From assembly GCA_963773155.1 (NCBI GenBank), contig CAVZAB010000004.1:62001-126000 (forward strand): a DNA stretch of 64,000 nt, read 5' to 3'. A program made the position numbers and the translations under genes. This document shows positions 26,573-35,879 of this stretch, one piece after another. Under the pieces are notes generated by a model. That model did no database searches. It worked only from the letters and a program-made list of their open reading frames with translations, and had not been told where the DNA came from. The stretch comes from CAVZAB01 sp963773155. Its GTDB lineage: Bacteria > Pseudomonadota > Alphaproteobacteria > Rhizobiales > Beijerinckiaceae. Position 1 is the stretch's first letter, and the number at the start of each line of letters is the position of its first letter.

Positions 26573-27240
26573 GAGGCACCAAGCGGCGCCAGTCGGCGAT
26601 ACAGGCGATCGATCAGCCGCGCCACCGGATAGCAAATCAAAAAATAGATGAGCATGGCTGCGCTGTAGATTTCGAAAGGCCGGAAGGTCTTGCCGGCCAG
26701 GGTTTGCGACTGCCGCAGCAATTCCGGCGCCGCGATCACCGAGGCAATGGCGCTGTCCTTGATCGCGAGAACCAAGAGCGAGCCCAGCGGCGGCAAAATG
26801 CGCACGAAGGCCTGCGGAAGGATGATCTTACGAATGGCCTGGGCTTTCGACATGCCAAGCGCAAGGGCGGCACGCATCTGGCCGGAACGGATCGAGGTCA
26901 GCCCGCCGCGGATCGTCTCGCAGACATAGGCGCCGAGATGGATGCCAAGGCCAATGGCTCCTGCGGCAATCGGTTCCAGCGATTGGCCAATGATCAGCGG
27001 AAAGGCAAAATAGATCCAGATCAGAACGGCAAGTACGGGAATCGAGCGAAAGACATCGACATAGAGGCCGATGATGATATCGAGGAGCCGGCCGCCGTAG
27101 GTCCGCAGCACGCCGCACACGACGCCGATTGAAAGACCGAGGAGAATCGACAGAGCGCTCAGAACCAGAGTCACACCAATCGCCTGGACGATGAAACGCC
27201 AATTGATCCACAACGGCGAAAAATCGACGGTCATCGGCAT
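26569..27240 (-). CDS. Polar amino-acid type ABC transporter permease
   Basis: A 223-residue permease starting MPMTVDFSPLWINW; MTVDF two codons later is an alternative start. It has five hydrophobic helices, a YVDVFRSIPVLAVLIWIYF segment and the EAA loop TSIRSGQMRAALALGMSKAQ. It follows the binding protein by 52 bases, a gap that contains a strong stem-loop. Confidence 0.88.
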   Translation of the reverse strand: MPMTVDFSPLWINWRFIVQAIGVTLVLSALSILLGLSIGVVCGVLRTYGGRLLDIIIGLYVDVFRSIPVLAVLIWIYFAFPLIIGQSLEPIAAGAIGLGIHLGAYVCETIRGGLTSIRSGQMRAALALGMSKAQAIRKIILPQAFVRILPPLGSLLVLAIKDSAIASVIAAPELLRQSQTLAGKTFRPFEIYSAAMLIYFLICYPVARLIDRLYRRLAPLGAS

Positions 27241-27250
27241 GGCCCGGCGA

Positions 27251-27270
27251 CCGCCCGGGCGACCGGGCGG
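27251..27270 (-). promoter_or_regulatory. Stem-loop between binding-protein and permease genes
   Basis: CCGCCCGG and CCGGGCGG arms (27251-27258 and 27263-27270) with a 4-base loop form an 8-bp GC-only stem in the 52-base intergenic gap. No T-run follows. It could protect the upstream binding-protein message from 3' exonucleases or weaken read-through, as is common in such operons. Confidence 0.5.
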
Positions 27271-27292
27271 CCCTTGGGTAAGGGACGAAGGA

Positions 27293-28135
27293 TTATTTCA
27301 CGCTCTTGAGGATGCGCAATTCCTCGGCCTCTAGCTTCGGCCTGACTTCGTCCTTGACCGCGGTGAGCCAGGCCAAAAAGACCGGGTCACCTTTGTCGAT
27401 TGCCATGGCAGTGGCGGTCGCCATTTCCTGGCTCTTCAGGCAATCGTCACCTTTGGGAAACACCGTCAGGCCGGGAACCGAGACGGCCAGATTCGGCCAG
27501 GCGACATTGTCGATGGGAGCGACATCGGCGCGTTTCGACATGATTTCCTCGACCGGCGCGTTGGCACCGGAACCGGCAACGCCGCGCAATTTCGCCTTAG
27601 GAAAGCGGCCGGGCGCCCAGGTCTCGGGTGGCGTGCCGGTGAAATAGGCCAAAGTAATGTCGGCGCTGTTGAGGTCGTCGACCGAATTGAGTTTCTGCAG
27701 TTTGGGATTGGCGGCAAGGCCGAAGAAACACAGGCTCGACCCGGAATAGGGTATGAAATCGACGACCTTCTGGCGGGCCGGCGTAATCGACAGCGGCGCA
27801 ATCGTTATGTCGGCCTGACCGGTTGCCAGGATTGGGACCTTGGTTTCGTGGCTGACCGGCACGACTTCGATTTTCACGCCGAGCCGATTGGCGATTTCCT
27901 GCGTCAGGATCCAGGCCGGCCCCGACCATTTCTCGCCCGTGCCGCTGGTATTTTCCGGCAACCATGGGAATTCGCCAATGGCCGCGGCGCGCAAGACGCC
28001 ACGCTTCTTGATGTCGTCGATTTTCTTGCTTTTGCCGGCCTCGGGTACCGCTACGTCGGCTTGGGCCCTAGGCGCCAGGGTGAATGCCAAGCTCAAAGCC
28101 AAGGTTAATGCCGCAAACGTGCCTGTCCTGTGCAT
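27293..28135 (-). CDS. Amino-acid type ABC transporter substrate-binding protein
   Basis: A 280-residue periplasmic SBP_bac_3 protein. The ATG at 28135 follows GGAGGGTTTCT. The signal peptide is LTLALSLAFTLAPRAQA. The mature part begins near DVAVPEAGKSKKIDDIKKRG, with the first-domain motif LRAAAIGEFPWLPEN and a TGQADITIAPLSITPARQ helix typical for amino-acid binders. It heads the operon SBP - two permeases - ATPase - enolase-like - SDR and is divergent from a GntR-FCD regulator with a shared operator at 28216. Confidence 0.88.
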   Translation of the reverse strand: MHRTGTFAALTLALSLAFTLAPRAQADVAVPEAGKSKKIDDIKKRGVLRAAAIGEFPWLPENTSGTGEKWSGPAWILTQEIANRLGVKIEVVPVSHETKVPILATGQADITIAPLSITPARQKVVDFIPYSGSSLCFFGLAANPKLQKLNSVDDLNSADITLAYFTGTPPETWAPGRFPKAKLRGVAGSGANAPVEEIMSKRADVAPIDNVAWPNLAVSVPGLTVFPKGDDCLKSQEMATATAMAIDKGDPVFLAWLTAVKDEVRPKLEAEELRILKSVK

Positions 28136-28215
28136 AGAAACCCTCCGTCTGATGACCTGACCCGCGCGGGGACGCAGCCTTAGCACCTAACCTGCCATTG
28201 CGCCGGGCCGACGAT

Positions 28216-28227
28216 ATTGTATACAAT
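28216..28227. promoter_or_regulatory. 12-bp palindromic GntR/FCD operator
   Basis: ATTGTATACAAT is a perfect palindrome in the divergent region between the ABC operon (start 28135) and the GntR gene (TTG 28255). Its TTGTATACAA core matches the kind of site bound by FCD-type GntR regulators (T-n-G-T-n-n-n-A-C-n-A pattern). It lies 28 bases before the regulator start and about 80 before the binding-protein start. Confidence 0.7.
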
Positions 28228-28254
28228 CTTACAAGAAAAGAGGAAGCGCGAAAT

Positions 28255-28956
28255 TTGGCCAACCCGCCGCTCGCAGAGCCAGCCATGCCGCGTCTCGCCC
28301 AGGTGCGTTCGCAAAGTCTTTCCGAACAAATCGCCGACGCTATCGTCGAAGGCGTCGCCAGCGGCGCGCTGCGGCCGGGCCAGCGGCTCATCGAAATCGA
28401 ACTCGCCGGGCAATTGGCGGTCAGCCGCATTCCGCTGCGCGAAGCGCTGAAGACTCTCGAAGCGCAGGGTATTGTCGACCGATCGCCGCATCGGGGCGTG
28501 CGGATCGTTGAACTCGACGAGACCAGCACCGACCGGGTCTGCGAAGTGCGCGCCGCGCTCGAGGCCATAGCCGCCCGCCATGCGATGCGCGCGATCCGCA
28601 GTGAACAAGCCAGCACACGGGGTTTGCACGCCACGCTGGACGAAATGGCACGGGCGGTGCGCAACCGCGAATGGGGCGCGGTCAACAGCGCCGACCTTGC
28701 TTTTCACCGCGAAATTTGCCGGCTTTCGCGCAACGACATCGTGATCAAATTATGGGAGGCGCTGGCGCGCCACGTGCTGATGATCTTCGGTCGCGAAATT
28801 CTCGGCGAAAAGGCCCAGACGAAAATCGTGCAGCAGCACCGCGATCTGCTCGACTTTCTCCACAATGGTGACCCGCAGAGCCTGGACGACATTGTGGAAC
28901 ACCACATTATGCGGTTGCGGCGGCAGTCGCGCAAAGCCGCCCTGCTGGAGGACTGA
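28255..28956 (+). CDS. GntR-family regulator with FCD ligand domain
   Basis: A ~233-residue regulator. The winged helix covers residues ~20-80 (QLAVSRIPLREALKTLEAQG, VDRSPHRGVRIVEL). The all-helical FCD domain follows, with its metal-binding Asp/His set: DLAFHREI, QHRDLLDFL and VEHHIMRL. Such regulators usually repress sugar-acid or amino-acid catabolic genes and are released by the pathway substrate. TTG at 28255 is preferred for AGGAAG about 10 bases upstream; ATG at 28285 is an alternative. Divergent placement and the palindrome at 28216 point to control of the ABC/enolase/SDR operon and of itself. Confidence 0.85.
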   Translation: MANPPLAEPAMPRLAQVRSQSLSEQIADAIVEGVASGALRPGQRLIEIELAGQLAVSRIPLREALKTLEAQGIVDRSPHRGVRIVELDETSTDRVCEVRAALEAIAARHAMRAIRSEQASTRGLHATLDEMARAVRNREWGAVNSADLAFHREICRLSRNDIVIKLWEALARHVLMIFGREILGEKAQTKIVQQHRDLLDFLHNGDPQSLDDIVEHHIMRLRRQSRKAALLED

Positions 28957-29175
28957 AAGCGCCAGCCGGGTGAAAGCGGCAGCCGCTGTCTGACCTGTCT
29001 TCCGTTCGGCTTCGCCGGCCTTGCGCGCCGCGGCAAAAGCACCGAAACAAGGTTGGATCTGAATCCGGCGACGACGCAGCGCGGGCCAACCGGAATCGCG
29101 ATCGCGCTTGGCGCCGCTATTTCCAGGGATGGTCGCTTGCCCTATCGTAAGTGGGCAAATTGGGGGCCGGATTTC

Positions 29176-30477
29176 ATGGGACTATCCGATGTTGTCGCTC
29201 GTGTCGTTGCCATAATCGGCGGAACAATGGTCATCATCCGCCGGGCGCGGGAAAGCGCGCACGAGCCGGCCCTCGGCAGCGCACCGAAGATACCCGCGGC
29301 CAAGCCGCAGGGCAGCTTGCCGACCCTCAAAATGCCGACGGCGCGCGGATGGGCTAAGGGGCAACGGCCGGTTGCCGCGCCCGGTCTCAAGGTCAACGCC
29401 TTTGCAACCGACCTTAAACATCCCAGATGGATCGAGGCGACAGCCGAAGGCGACGTTTTCGTCGCCGAAGCCCTGGGCGTCGCTGGCCCGGTCAATTCGC
29501 TGTTCGATTATGCGATGCTGAGCACAATGAAGCGCGCGGCGGCCGTGGGTGTCAGCCCCAATCGGATCACGCGGCTACGCGACGATGACGGCGATGGCGT
29601 AGCCGAGGTCGCGGAGGTGTTTCTGGCCGGATTAAACCAGCCATTCGGGATGGCACTGCTTGGCGACACATTCTACGTCGGCAACACCGACGGCCTGGTC
29701 GCCTTCCCCTATGCCGCCGGCCTCGGGCGCGTTACCGGCCAGGGGCGCAAAATGGCCGAATTCAAGCCTGGCGGTCACTGGACCCGGAGCCTGCTGGCAA
29801 GCCAAGACGGCTCGAAACTATATGTTGGCGTCGGCTCGCTCAGCAATATTGGCGAGCACGGCCTGGCCGCAGAAGAGGGACGGGCGGCGATCTACGAAAT
29901 CGATCTCGTCAAAGGGACGAGCCGAATCTTTGCAACGGGATTGCGCAATCCCGTCGGCCTTGCTTGGGAGCCTGCGTCAAAGGCGCTCTGGACGGTCGTC
30001 AATGAGCGCGACGGGCTCGGCGACGAAACACCGCCGGACTATCTGACCTCAGTGCGCGATGGCGGGTTCTACGGCTGGCCCTATTGTTACTGGGGCCATA
30101 CGGTAGACGACCGCGTGACACTGGATCCGACCGCCGTGGCGCGGGCGCTAACGCCCGACTATGCACTCGGCGGCCATACCGCGTCGCTCGGTCTGTGCTG
30201 GCTGCCAGCCGGCACGCTCCCGGGGTTTCCCGAGGGAATGGTGATCGGCCAGCACGGCTCTTGGAACCGCAGCACACTCAGCGGCTATAAAGTCATTTTC
30301 GTTCCCTTCAAAAACGGTCGTCCGGCCGGTCCGCCGCGTGATATACTGACCGGCTTCCTCGCCAAGGACGAACGGGAGTCCTACGGACGTCCAGTCGGAG
30401 TCGCACTTGGGCGAGACGGCGCCCTGCTCGTTGCCGACGATGTGGGCGACGTAATCTGGCGCGTGACAGGTGCATGA
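29176..30477 (+). CDS. Sorbosone dehydrogenase-like beta-propeller protein
   Basis: A protein of ~433 residues in the glucose/sorbosone dehydrogenase class. It has a six-bladed propeller with DGDGVAEVAEVFLAGLNQPFG, YVGVGSLSNIGEHG, GLRNPVGLAWEP, GFYGWPYCYWG and GQHGSWNRSTLSGYKV. Members oxidise sugars or aldehydes with PQQ in the periplasm. An N-terminal hydrophobic segment (VVARVVAIIGGTMVIIRRA) would be a signal anchor if the ATG at 29176 is used. The frame is also open from a TTG at 29053, which adds 41 residues without clear purpose. No neighbour makes or needs PQQ here, but another PQQ enzyme lies at 44540. Confidence 0.75.
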   Translation: MGLSDVVARVVAIIGGTMVIIRRARESAHEPALGSAPKIPAAKPQGSLPTLKMPTARGWAKGQRPVAAPGLKVNAFATDLKHPRWIEATAEGDVFVAEALGVAGPVNSLFDYAMLSTMKRAAAVGVSPNRITRLRDDDGDGVAEVAEVFLAGLNQPFGMALLGDTFYVGNTDGLVAFPYAAGLGRVTGQGRKMAEFKPGGHWTRSLLASQDGSKLYVGVGSLSNIGEHGLAAEEGRAAIYEIDLVKGTSRIFATGLRNPVGLAWEPASKALWTVVNERDGLGDETPPDYLTSVRDGGFYGWPYCYWGHTVDDRVTLDPTAVARALTPDYALGGHTASLGLCWLPAGTLPGFPEGMVIGQHGSWNRSTLSGYKVIFVPFKNGRPAGPPRDILTGFLAKDERESYGRPVGVALGRDGALLVADDVGDVIWRVTGA

Positions 30478-31203
30478 GCGGCGGGTAGCCGCATGCATGC
30501 CAACCCCGATGGCGAGCATGTCCGACTCGTTCGGCTGATTGGGTGTCGGAGCCAGCGTCATCTATTGTCAGGCGATAGCGGCATATCTTGCGGGGTTCGT
30601 CGGTCAATCGGCGGGCGCGGGCGCCACGGTCGACAGTTCGCTCCTTCAGGACTTGATAGAACAGGCCCGTTTCAACTGCCGCAGCTTGCACGATGTCCAG
30701 TGGGCCTCGGACTGCGAGCACAAGGTCTGTGCCGCAATGGCCGACCACGGCGCTCCAGCCTTGGTATCTCATAATCTTAAGAGTTTGAATCTCGGGTGCG
30801 GCGATGAAACAATGGCATTGCCAGCGGCGAAACTTGGGGCGGGCCGATATAACGAATAAATCTTGTGGAGACCGGGAAGCGGGCCGAGGAGCAGGGCCTC
30901 AAGAATTGCAGGTTTCGGAACGGTGCTGCGTCGATTTGCGCAAACTGAGGGATCATAGTTTGATCTCGTGGTTAGCACCGAATTCGAACGGTCCATCCGT
31001 GGCGGGACGCTGCTTGCCGGGCAGTTCTGCCGGCGCCAGTTCTGCTCACAACGCGTTGACGAGAGGGGAATCGGCATTTGGCCGCGCCGGCCAAACTTCC
31101 GCATGCAGCAAGGCGGCACGTCAGCCAAGGTTAGGTGACAAAGTGTCTGCCAACACCTATAGATTTGGTTGGCTGGCCTGGCAGCAGACGAAGGGACAAG
31201 CCG
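30478..31203. other. Intergenic region, ~725 bases, no recognisable gene
   Basis: Both strands were read. Short open frames exist (for example 30539-30859 on plus, and longer ones on minus overlapping neighbours), but none matches a family or has a good ribosome site. Composition is less GC-rich than the neighbouring genes, particularly near 30770-31000. It adjoins the accessory region with transposase fragments and may be eroded foreign DNA. Confidence 0.4.
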
Positions 31204-31494
31204 ATGAAGGCGTACGTCATCGTTCAGGAAACCATCAAAGACCAAGCGGTGTTCGATGATTACCGAAAGGATGTCATGGCGACACTGGCAGAGTTCGGTG
31301 GCCAGTTCATTGTGCGCGGCGGCAATTTGACTGTCGTCGAGGGAGATTGGCCGCACCAGCGAACGGTCATAATAGAGTTCCCGTCGCGGGATGCCGCAGA
31401 GGGTTGGTACAAATCGCCCTCCTACCAGAGGGTCTTGCCGTTACGTCTGAAGAGTTCGGTTGGCAACCTCGTCATCGTAGACGGGCCGGCGTAA
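31204..31494 (+). CDS. DUF1330 domain protein
   Basis: A 96-residue protein starting MKAYVIVQETIKDQ. It is a ferredoxin-like alpha/beta dimeric fold of the DUF1330 family (GGQFIVRGGNLTVVEGDW, VIIEFPSRDAAEGWYKSPSY), length as expected. The biochemical role is unknown; related folds act as small monooxygenases or stress-linked dimers. It stands alone between two gene-poor stretches. Confidence 0.85.
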   Translation: MKAYVIVQETIKDQAVFDDYRKDVMATLAEFGGQFIVRGGNLTVVEGDWPHQRTVIIEFPSRDAAEGWYKSPSYQRVLPLRLKSSVGNLVIVDGPA

Positions 31495-31872
31495 TGCCAA
31501 ATCTCTGTGCCCGTGCAGTAGAGCCATGATCCTGCACAATCCCTTGGGGCAGCCGGCGGCCTTCCTTTTTGCCGGCGGCAAGCAACGAGCGCGCTGGAAA
31601 TGGAGCGGCCTGTTGCCGTGCGGAGAAATGTCGAAATCCAACGTTCCACCGGCTAAACCAGCGCTCTGACATCGGACCGACATTGGCGAGAGGTGTGCGC
31701 AAACGGGCGCAGGCATTGGGGAACGACGCGACGGCAAGCCAAGCTGTTGCAGGAGGCCAATTGCATCACGAAAACGCCCGGTCAGCATTGGTCGATTCGG
31801 ACGCCGAGGCCCATTGTAACGTCAAGGCCCAAAATCCAGGAGTTTGACACGACAATGGGATCGCACACCCAA
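31495..31872. other. Intergenic region, ~380 bases, nothing recognised
   Basis: No coding family, hairpin terminator or repeat stands out. Part of it corresponds to the false downstream frame of the disrupted protease-like gene (to 31766), which is not considered real because the native frame stops at 31873. Confidence 0.4.
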
Positions 31873-32848
31873 TCAATGCAGCCGCGGCTTCTTGAGAAAA
31901 CTGGCACGATCGGCAGACTTGACGCGCAGCCAGAGGCTGCGATTGTCGCGCACGATTTCGATGGGGATTTCCGTGCCTGGCCGGGCCGCAATTCCATAGT
32001 TTTCGATAGAAATCGCCCAGACTTTCGATGCTCTGATCGCGCACCGCCGCTACAACGTCGCCTTGGCGCAGACCGGCGACCGCTGCCGGCCCGCGCTCGG
32101 CCACGCCCGCGACAACGATGTTTCCCGCGCTCTCAATGGAATAGACGCCGAGCCATGGCCGTGGCGGCTTGTTGGATCGGCCATGGGCCAGGAGGTTATC
32201 GAGGATTGGCCCAAGCATGTCGATGGGAACTATCATGTTGATGTCTTGCAACTGGCCGTTCTCGCTCACCTGCTGGACAAGCAGCGAGCCGATGCCGAGT
32301 AGCTTGCCGTCCTGCCCGAGGAGTCCCGCTCCACCCCAAAATGGATGGGCGGGCGCGGTGAAAATTGCCTCGTCTAAAAAATATTCCCAATAGCCCGCGA
32401 ATTCGTGCTTCGCGGCGATACGGGCCCGCACGAATTGGCCTTGACCGCCTCCCCCGACGATAACCGGATCGCCCGGTTTCGCTTCGCTCGAACGGCCGAT
32501 GTCAAGCGCCGGTAGGTCGAGGCGGCCGAGGGCCTGCACCAAGCCGAAGCCGGTGTCTTGATCGTAGGCGATCGGGTAGGCCGGGGTGACGCGGCCATCG
32601 GCGCCGGTGATCCAGACGCTGTCCGCCTCGGTGATGAGATACCCGATGGTAAGCACAAGGCCGCTCTCGCGAATCACCACACCACTTCCCGCGCGTTTAG
32701 TGCCCAGGATCGAAGCGGTGAATGCGTCCTGTGGAATGATTGACTGAATCATGACAATGGATTCGAGAGCCCGATCGAGGTCGAAGGCGAACTCCTTGGA
32801 CTTTGGCTGGCCGCCCAGAGGCCCCTCTAGACGAGATTTATCAACCAT
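31873..32848 (-). pseudogene. S1C protease-like protein with PDZ domain, catalytic residues absent; single frameshift
   Basis: The native product would be ~324 residues. Residues ~25-230 form a trypsin-like fold of the DegP group and ~250-324 a PDZ domain (RPWLGVYSIE, GPAAVAGLRQGDVV). The catalytic His position reads LTIGYLI (Tyr70 instead of His) and the Ser motif G-x-S-G-G reads PFWGGAGLL, so it cannot be a serine protease. One extra base near 31978 (GPA then GTEIPIEIVRDNRS) breaks the last ~35 residues, which end at 31873 in the restored frame. There is no signal peptide. A scaffolding or peptide-sensing role is plausible. Confidence 0.7.
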
Positions 32849-32871
32849 GAGCGTTTCCTGTCTGCCGAAAT

Positions 32872-33585
32872 TTATGAACCTACGAGGAAAGCGTCGCCGC
32901 GCTCGGCCACCCGCTCGCGGCGCTGCAGCTCCTCTTTCGAAGCCATCATATAATCACGCGTCAATGGGACCGAACCCTGCCGTTTGACGATCTGCATTTG
33001 AAATACGCCGTAATTTTGATAGTAAAAGGCCACCTCGCACATGGCCAGAAAGTATTCCCACATTCGACAAAAGCGCTCATCGTAGAGCGCGAGAGCCTCG
33101 GCTCGCCGCGCCAGAAAGCGCTCGCGCCAAAGTCGAAGGGTCCGGGCGTAATGCAGCCGCCAGACTTCGACGTCCGCCACCAGAGGCCCGGCATCCTCGA
33201 TAAACGGTAAAATCTCTGACAGTGCGGGAATATAGCCGCCCGGAAAAATATATTTGGTCAGCCAGGGATTGGTGGCGCTCGGCTCGCCGGTATTGCCGAT
33301 TGTATGGAGCAGCATCACCCCCCGATCGTCGAGGCATTGCCTACACTTTTCGAAAAAGGTTCGATAATTGGCATAGCCAACATGCTCAAACATTCCGACC
33401 GTAACGATGCGATCGAAGCGCCCCCCGATATCGCGATAGTCCATCAATTCGAATCGAACGAATTGATCGGCCCGCTCTTCAGCCGCGCGGCGGCGGGCAA
33501 CATTCAACTGTTCCGCTGACAAAGTGGTGCCAACAATATCGCCAGCGTCCGATCTGGCACCAGCGGGAGGATCGCGTGCAGGCAC
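32872..33585 (-). pseudogene. Cyclopropane-fatty-acyl-phospholipid synthase, N-terminal part missing
   Basis: About 230 C-terminal residues of a CFA synthase, which is normally ~400 long. The frame carries [27 protein letters not shown] (catalytic Glu and His), LLHTIGNTG, YIFPGGYIPALSEILP and FYYQNYGVFQMQIVKR. The homology stops abruptly at about 33545, just after where the SAM-binding VLDIGCGWGG motif should be; upstream is unrelated sequence and then an IS110 transposase. The enzyme would methylenate membrane lipids with SAM, but without the N-terminal half of the SAM site this copy is dead. Confidence 0.75.
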
Positions 33586-33898
33586 ATATCCTCGTCTGCT
33601 TTCGAGTCAAGGGGTGAAAATCAGTAACGCATGAATAATACTCCAGTGGTTGTTTCGGTATCCAAGGTCTGAGCCCGATTGCACGACCTGGTTGTTTCCT
33701 CGCCAGATCAACCTCACATTCGGTCGCCGCGCGAAGCGACTGCACCAAGATCCCGCTTACGGCGGGCGGGGGCTCAGGAGGACGAGACCATTCTCGAGGG
33801 CGGCTTTTTGGGCCATGGCTCTTCGCGGTTCGTCCACCTGGATCCGCCAGGACTGATGAGGTCCTGGAAGATTTGCAAATTAGGTCAACTGTCTATCG
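33586..33898. other. Non-coding stretch downstream of the IS110 transposase
   Basis: Roughly 310 bases between the truncated CFA synthase and the transposase stop. No gene is recognised. IS110/IS1111-type elements carry a structured bridge RNA in a non-coding end, so this segment, or the shorter one at 35069-35180, is where such an RNA would be sought. The exact element end is not defined by visible inverted repeats. Confidence 0.4.
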
Positions 33899-35068
33899 TC
33901 AGGAAGACTTTATGGCGGCTCCTTCGATGACGACGCCAGCGGTGACATATTTCCACAGCGCCACTAATAGCTTGCGCGCCAGCGCCACAATGGTTGTCTT
34001 CTTGTGACGGCCGCCGTTGCGCGTGGCCCGTTCTTTAAACCACAGAGCTAGCGCCGATTGCGACTGATGGCGCAGCCATAGCCAGGCGAGCTGGATGAGC
34101 GTTGATCGCAATCGCGGATTGCCGGCTTTAGAAACGCCTTGTTCGTGATTGATAGATCCGCTTTGCCAAGGTGTCGGCGCCAGCCCGGCGTAAGAAGCGA
34201 TCTGGCGCCGATTGTCGAAGTGTCGGAACAATCCTTCCGACCAGAGGACAGCGGCGAACTCGGGACCGATGCCCCTGATGCCGAGCAACATCGCCGCCGG
34301 CGTAGGCGCCGCGACCTTTTGCGCGGTAAGCAGCGCGTCCCGCTCAGTCTCCGCCGCCGTGATTTGTTCGAGCAGCAGTTCGAGCCGATCGAGCTCGCGT
34401 CTGATCTGATCCTTGAGATGCTTTGACAACGGACGGTTATCGCCTGTCCTTAACTCATCGAGGCGCTGCCGACGATCGCGACGCAATGGCTTGTAGCCGG
34501 ATACCCCTTGGCAGAACAGCAGTCCTTTGATCCGGTTGACGTGCTGGACCCGTTCGTTGGTCAACACCTTGCGCTCGCGGCAAAGTCGGCGGCGGTCCTC
34601 TTCTTCGGGACTCGGAGCTTTGACCATCGCGCACACCCGGGGTTCGCCGCGCTTATACGCCAGTAGTGTCCGCAGCAGCGCCTCGCCGTCGATCCTGTCG
34701 GTTTTCGCGCGGCGGCGGCGACGTGATGTCGCAATCGAAGCCGGATCGACGACGTGGCTTTCGATCTCTTCATTCTGCAGCACACGATAAATCCAAAAAC
34801 CGTCCAACCCCGCTTCCTGAATGACGACGATCGGAAGGTCATGACCCGTCCGCACCTGGGCCTTCTGCTGAAGTTGAGCGAAGCGCTCTAGAAGTCCGAC
34901 GACATCGCCGCCGCGCACCGAGTGCTTCGACATTTTCTCGCCGCCGCCCGGAGATAGCGATGTGATCAGCCAAGTTGAACGGCTCAGTTCCAATGATACG
35001 AAAATCACGCCAAGATCATTACGGATAGCGGTCGGTGCTGCGGGTTGGCCATCGGCTACGGTTTGCAT
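33899..35068 (-). mobile_element. IS110-family transposase
   Basis: An intact 389-residue DEDD recombinase. The ATG at 35068 has GGAGACAACC upstream. The N-terminal RuvC-like half shows IFVSLELSRSTW, VIQEAGLDGFW and RAKTDRIDGEALL. The C-terminal transposase_20 half shows LLGIRGIGPEFAAVLWSEGL, FDNRRQIASYAGLAP and the Ser region SKAGNPRLRSTLIQLAW. IS110 elements insert without terminal inverted repeats, guided by a bridge RNA. It is flanked by fragments of other elements and by a decapitated CFA synthase, so it probably took part in the local rearrangement. Confidence 0.88.
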
Positions 35069-35148
35069 GGTTGTCTCCAGAGTGGGTGGTAGCAACCTCA
35101 CTCTGCCAGAGTGCCGGTCGCTATCCACCTCCCGCATAGGATCTCGAG

Positions 35149-35385
35149 ATGTGGCAGAGCCGCGCCGGTCTCGGTAATTCCCCAAGAACCGTGCTCGAAG
35201 AACTCGCCCGCATTCAATCGAATGATGTCGTGTTACCAACCGCCTCCCACGGCCAGATCCGCCTACGTTGCGTCACTCAACCCGATGCCGACCAGGCCGC
35301 GCTCCTCGACCGCCTCGGCATCGTCTTGCCAAGGCGCATGCGCTTCGCTGAGCACCAGCTGCCGGCCCTCGTCGCCGGCGCTTGA
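35149..35385 (+). pseudogene. C-terminal remnant of an IS1634/IS4-type transposase
   Basis: About 65 codons (SPRTVLEELARIQSNDVVLP, IRLRCVTQPDADQAALLDRL, GIVLPRRMRFAEHQLP) resemble the extreme C-terminus of IS1634-like transposases. The homologous part starts at about 35180 and the rest of the transposase is missing; its 5' side is replaced by the left end of the IS110 element. The IS1634 family assignment is from memory of the C-terminal pattern. Confidence 0.5.
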
Positions 35386-35392
35386 TCGCCAA

Positions 35393-35590
35393 CTACCCGA
35401 TCAAAAATGTAGTGCCGACTTTTGTAACAGTGGCCTTGATATCGGGCCGTCCCTTCTGCCCCTTCAGGCGCGCAATCTCGTCGCGCTGCTCCACAACAGT
35501 CCGCTTCAATGACGACACTTCGCCCAGAAGCTGCACAACCAGCATCTTCAGTTCAAAAAATGAAAGCAAATCAATATCGTGAGGCGGCAT
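35393..35590 (-). pseudogene. N-terminal remnant of an IS66-type transposase
   Basis: A 65-residue frame opening with [20 protein letters not shown] and then the coiled-coil [20 protein letters not shown] with [12 protein letters not shown], which is the characteristic start of IS66-like transposases from Rhizobiales. After GRPDIK the sequence diverges and stops, abutting the IS1634-type remnant. It is a truncated, non-functional fragment. Confidence 0.55.
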
Positions 35591-35879
35591 CCCCAGAATG
35601 AATCAGAACCCAGTCCTTTTGGGAATCGGCCGCTTCGCTATTTGCCCTGGCTTTTGCCCCTGTTACCGACTTTTCGGCTAAACCATTGATTTACCTTAAG
35701 TCGACCTTCGATTCTGCGCAAGTTGGGTTAGGGGGTCGGATTGCCGGGTATGGCGGAAACGGCTGGTTCGAAGTCTCGGCGCCCGAAGACCGCGCTCCAG
35801 CATGAGCCGTAAACGAGGTCGCGCAGCCCAGAGCAATTGGGGAAATCCTCCGGTCGATGCGTTGCGCCGACCCACGTGC

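Noticed and set aside
30539..30859. 106-codon plus-strand frame
   Set aside because: No homology, no ribosome site and irregular composition; left as intergenic.
33633..33674. Tiny frame MNNTPVVVSVSKV, faintly like the start of a MOSC-domain protein
   Set aside because: It stops after 13 codons and the following sequence does not continue the family convincingly.
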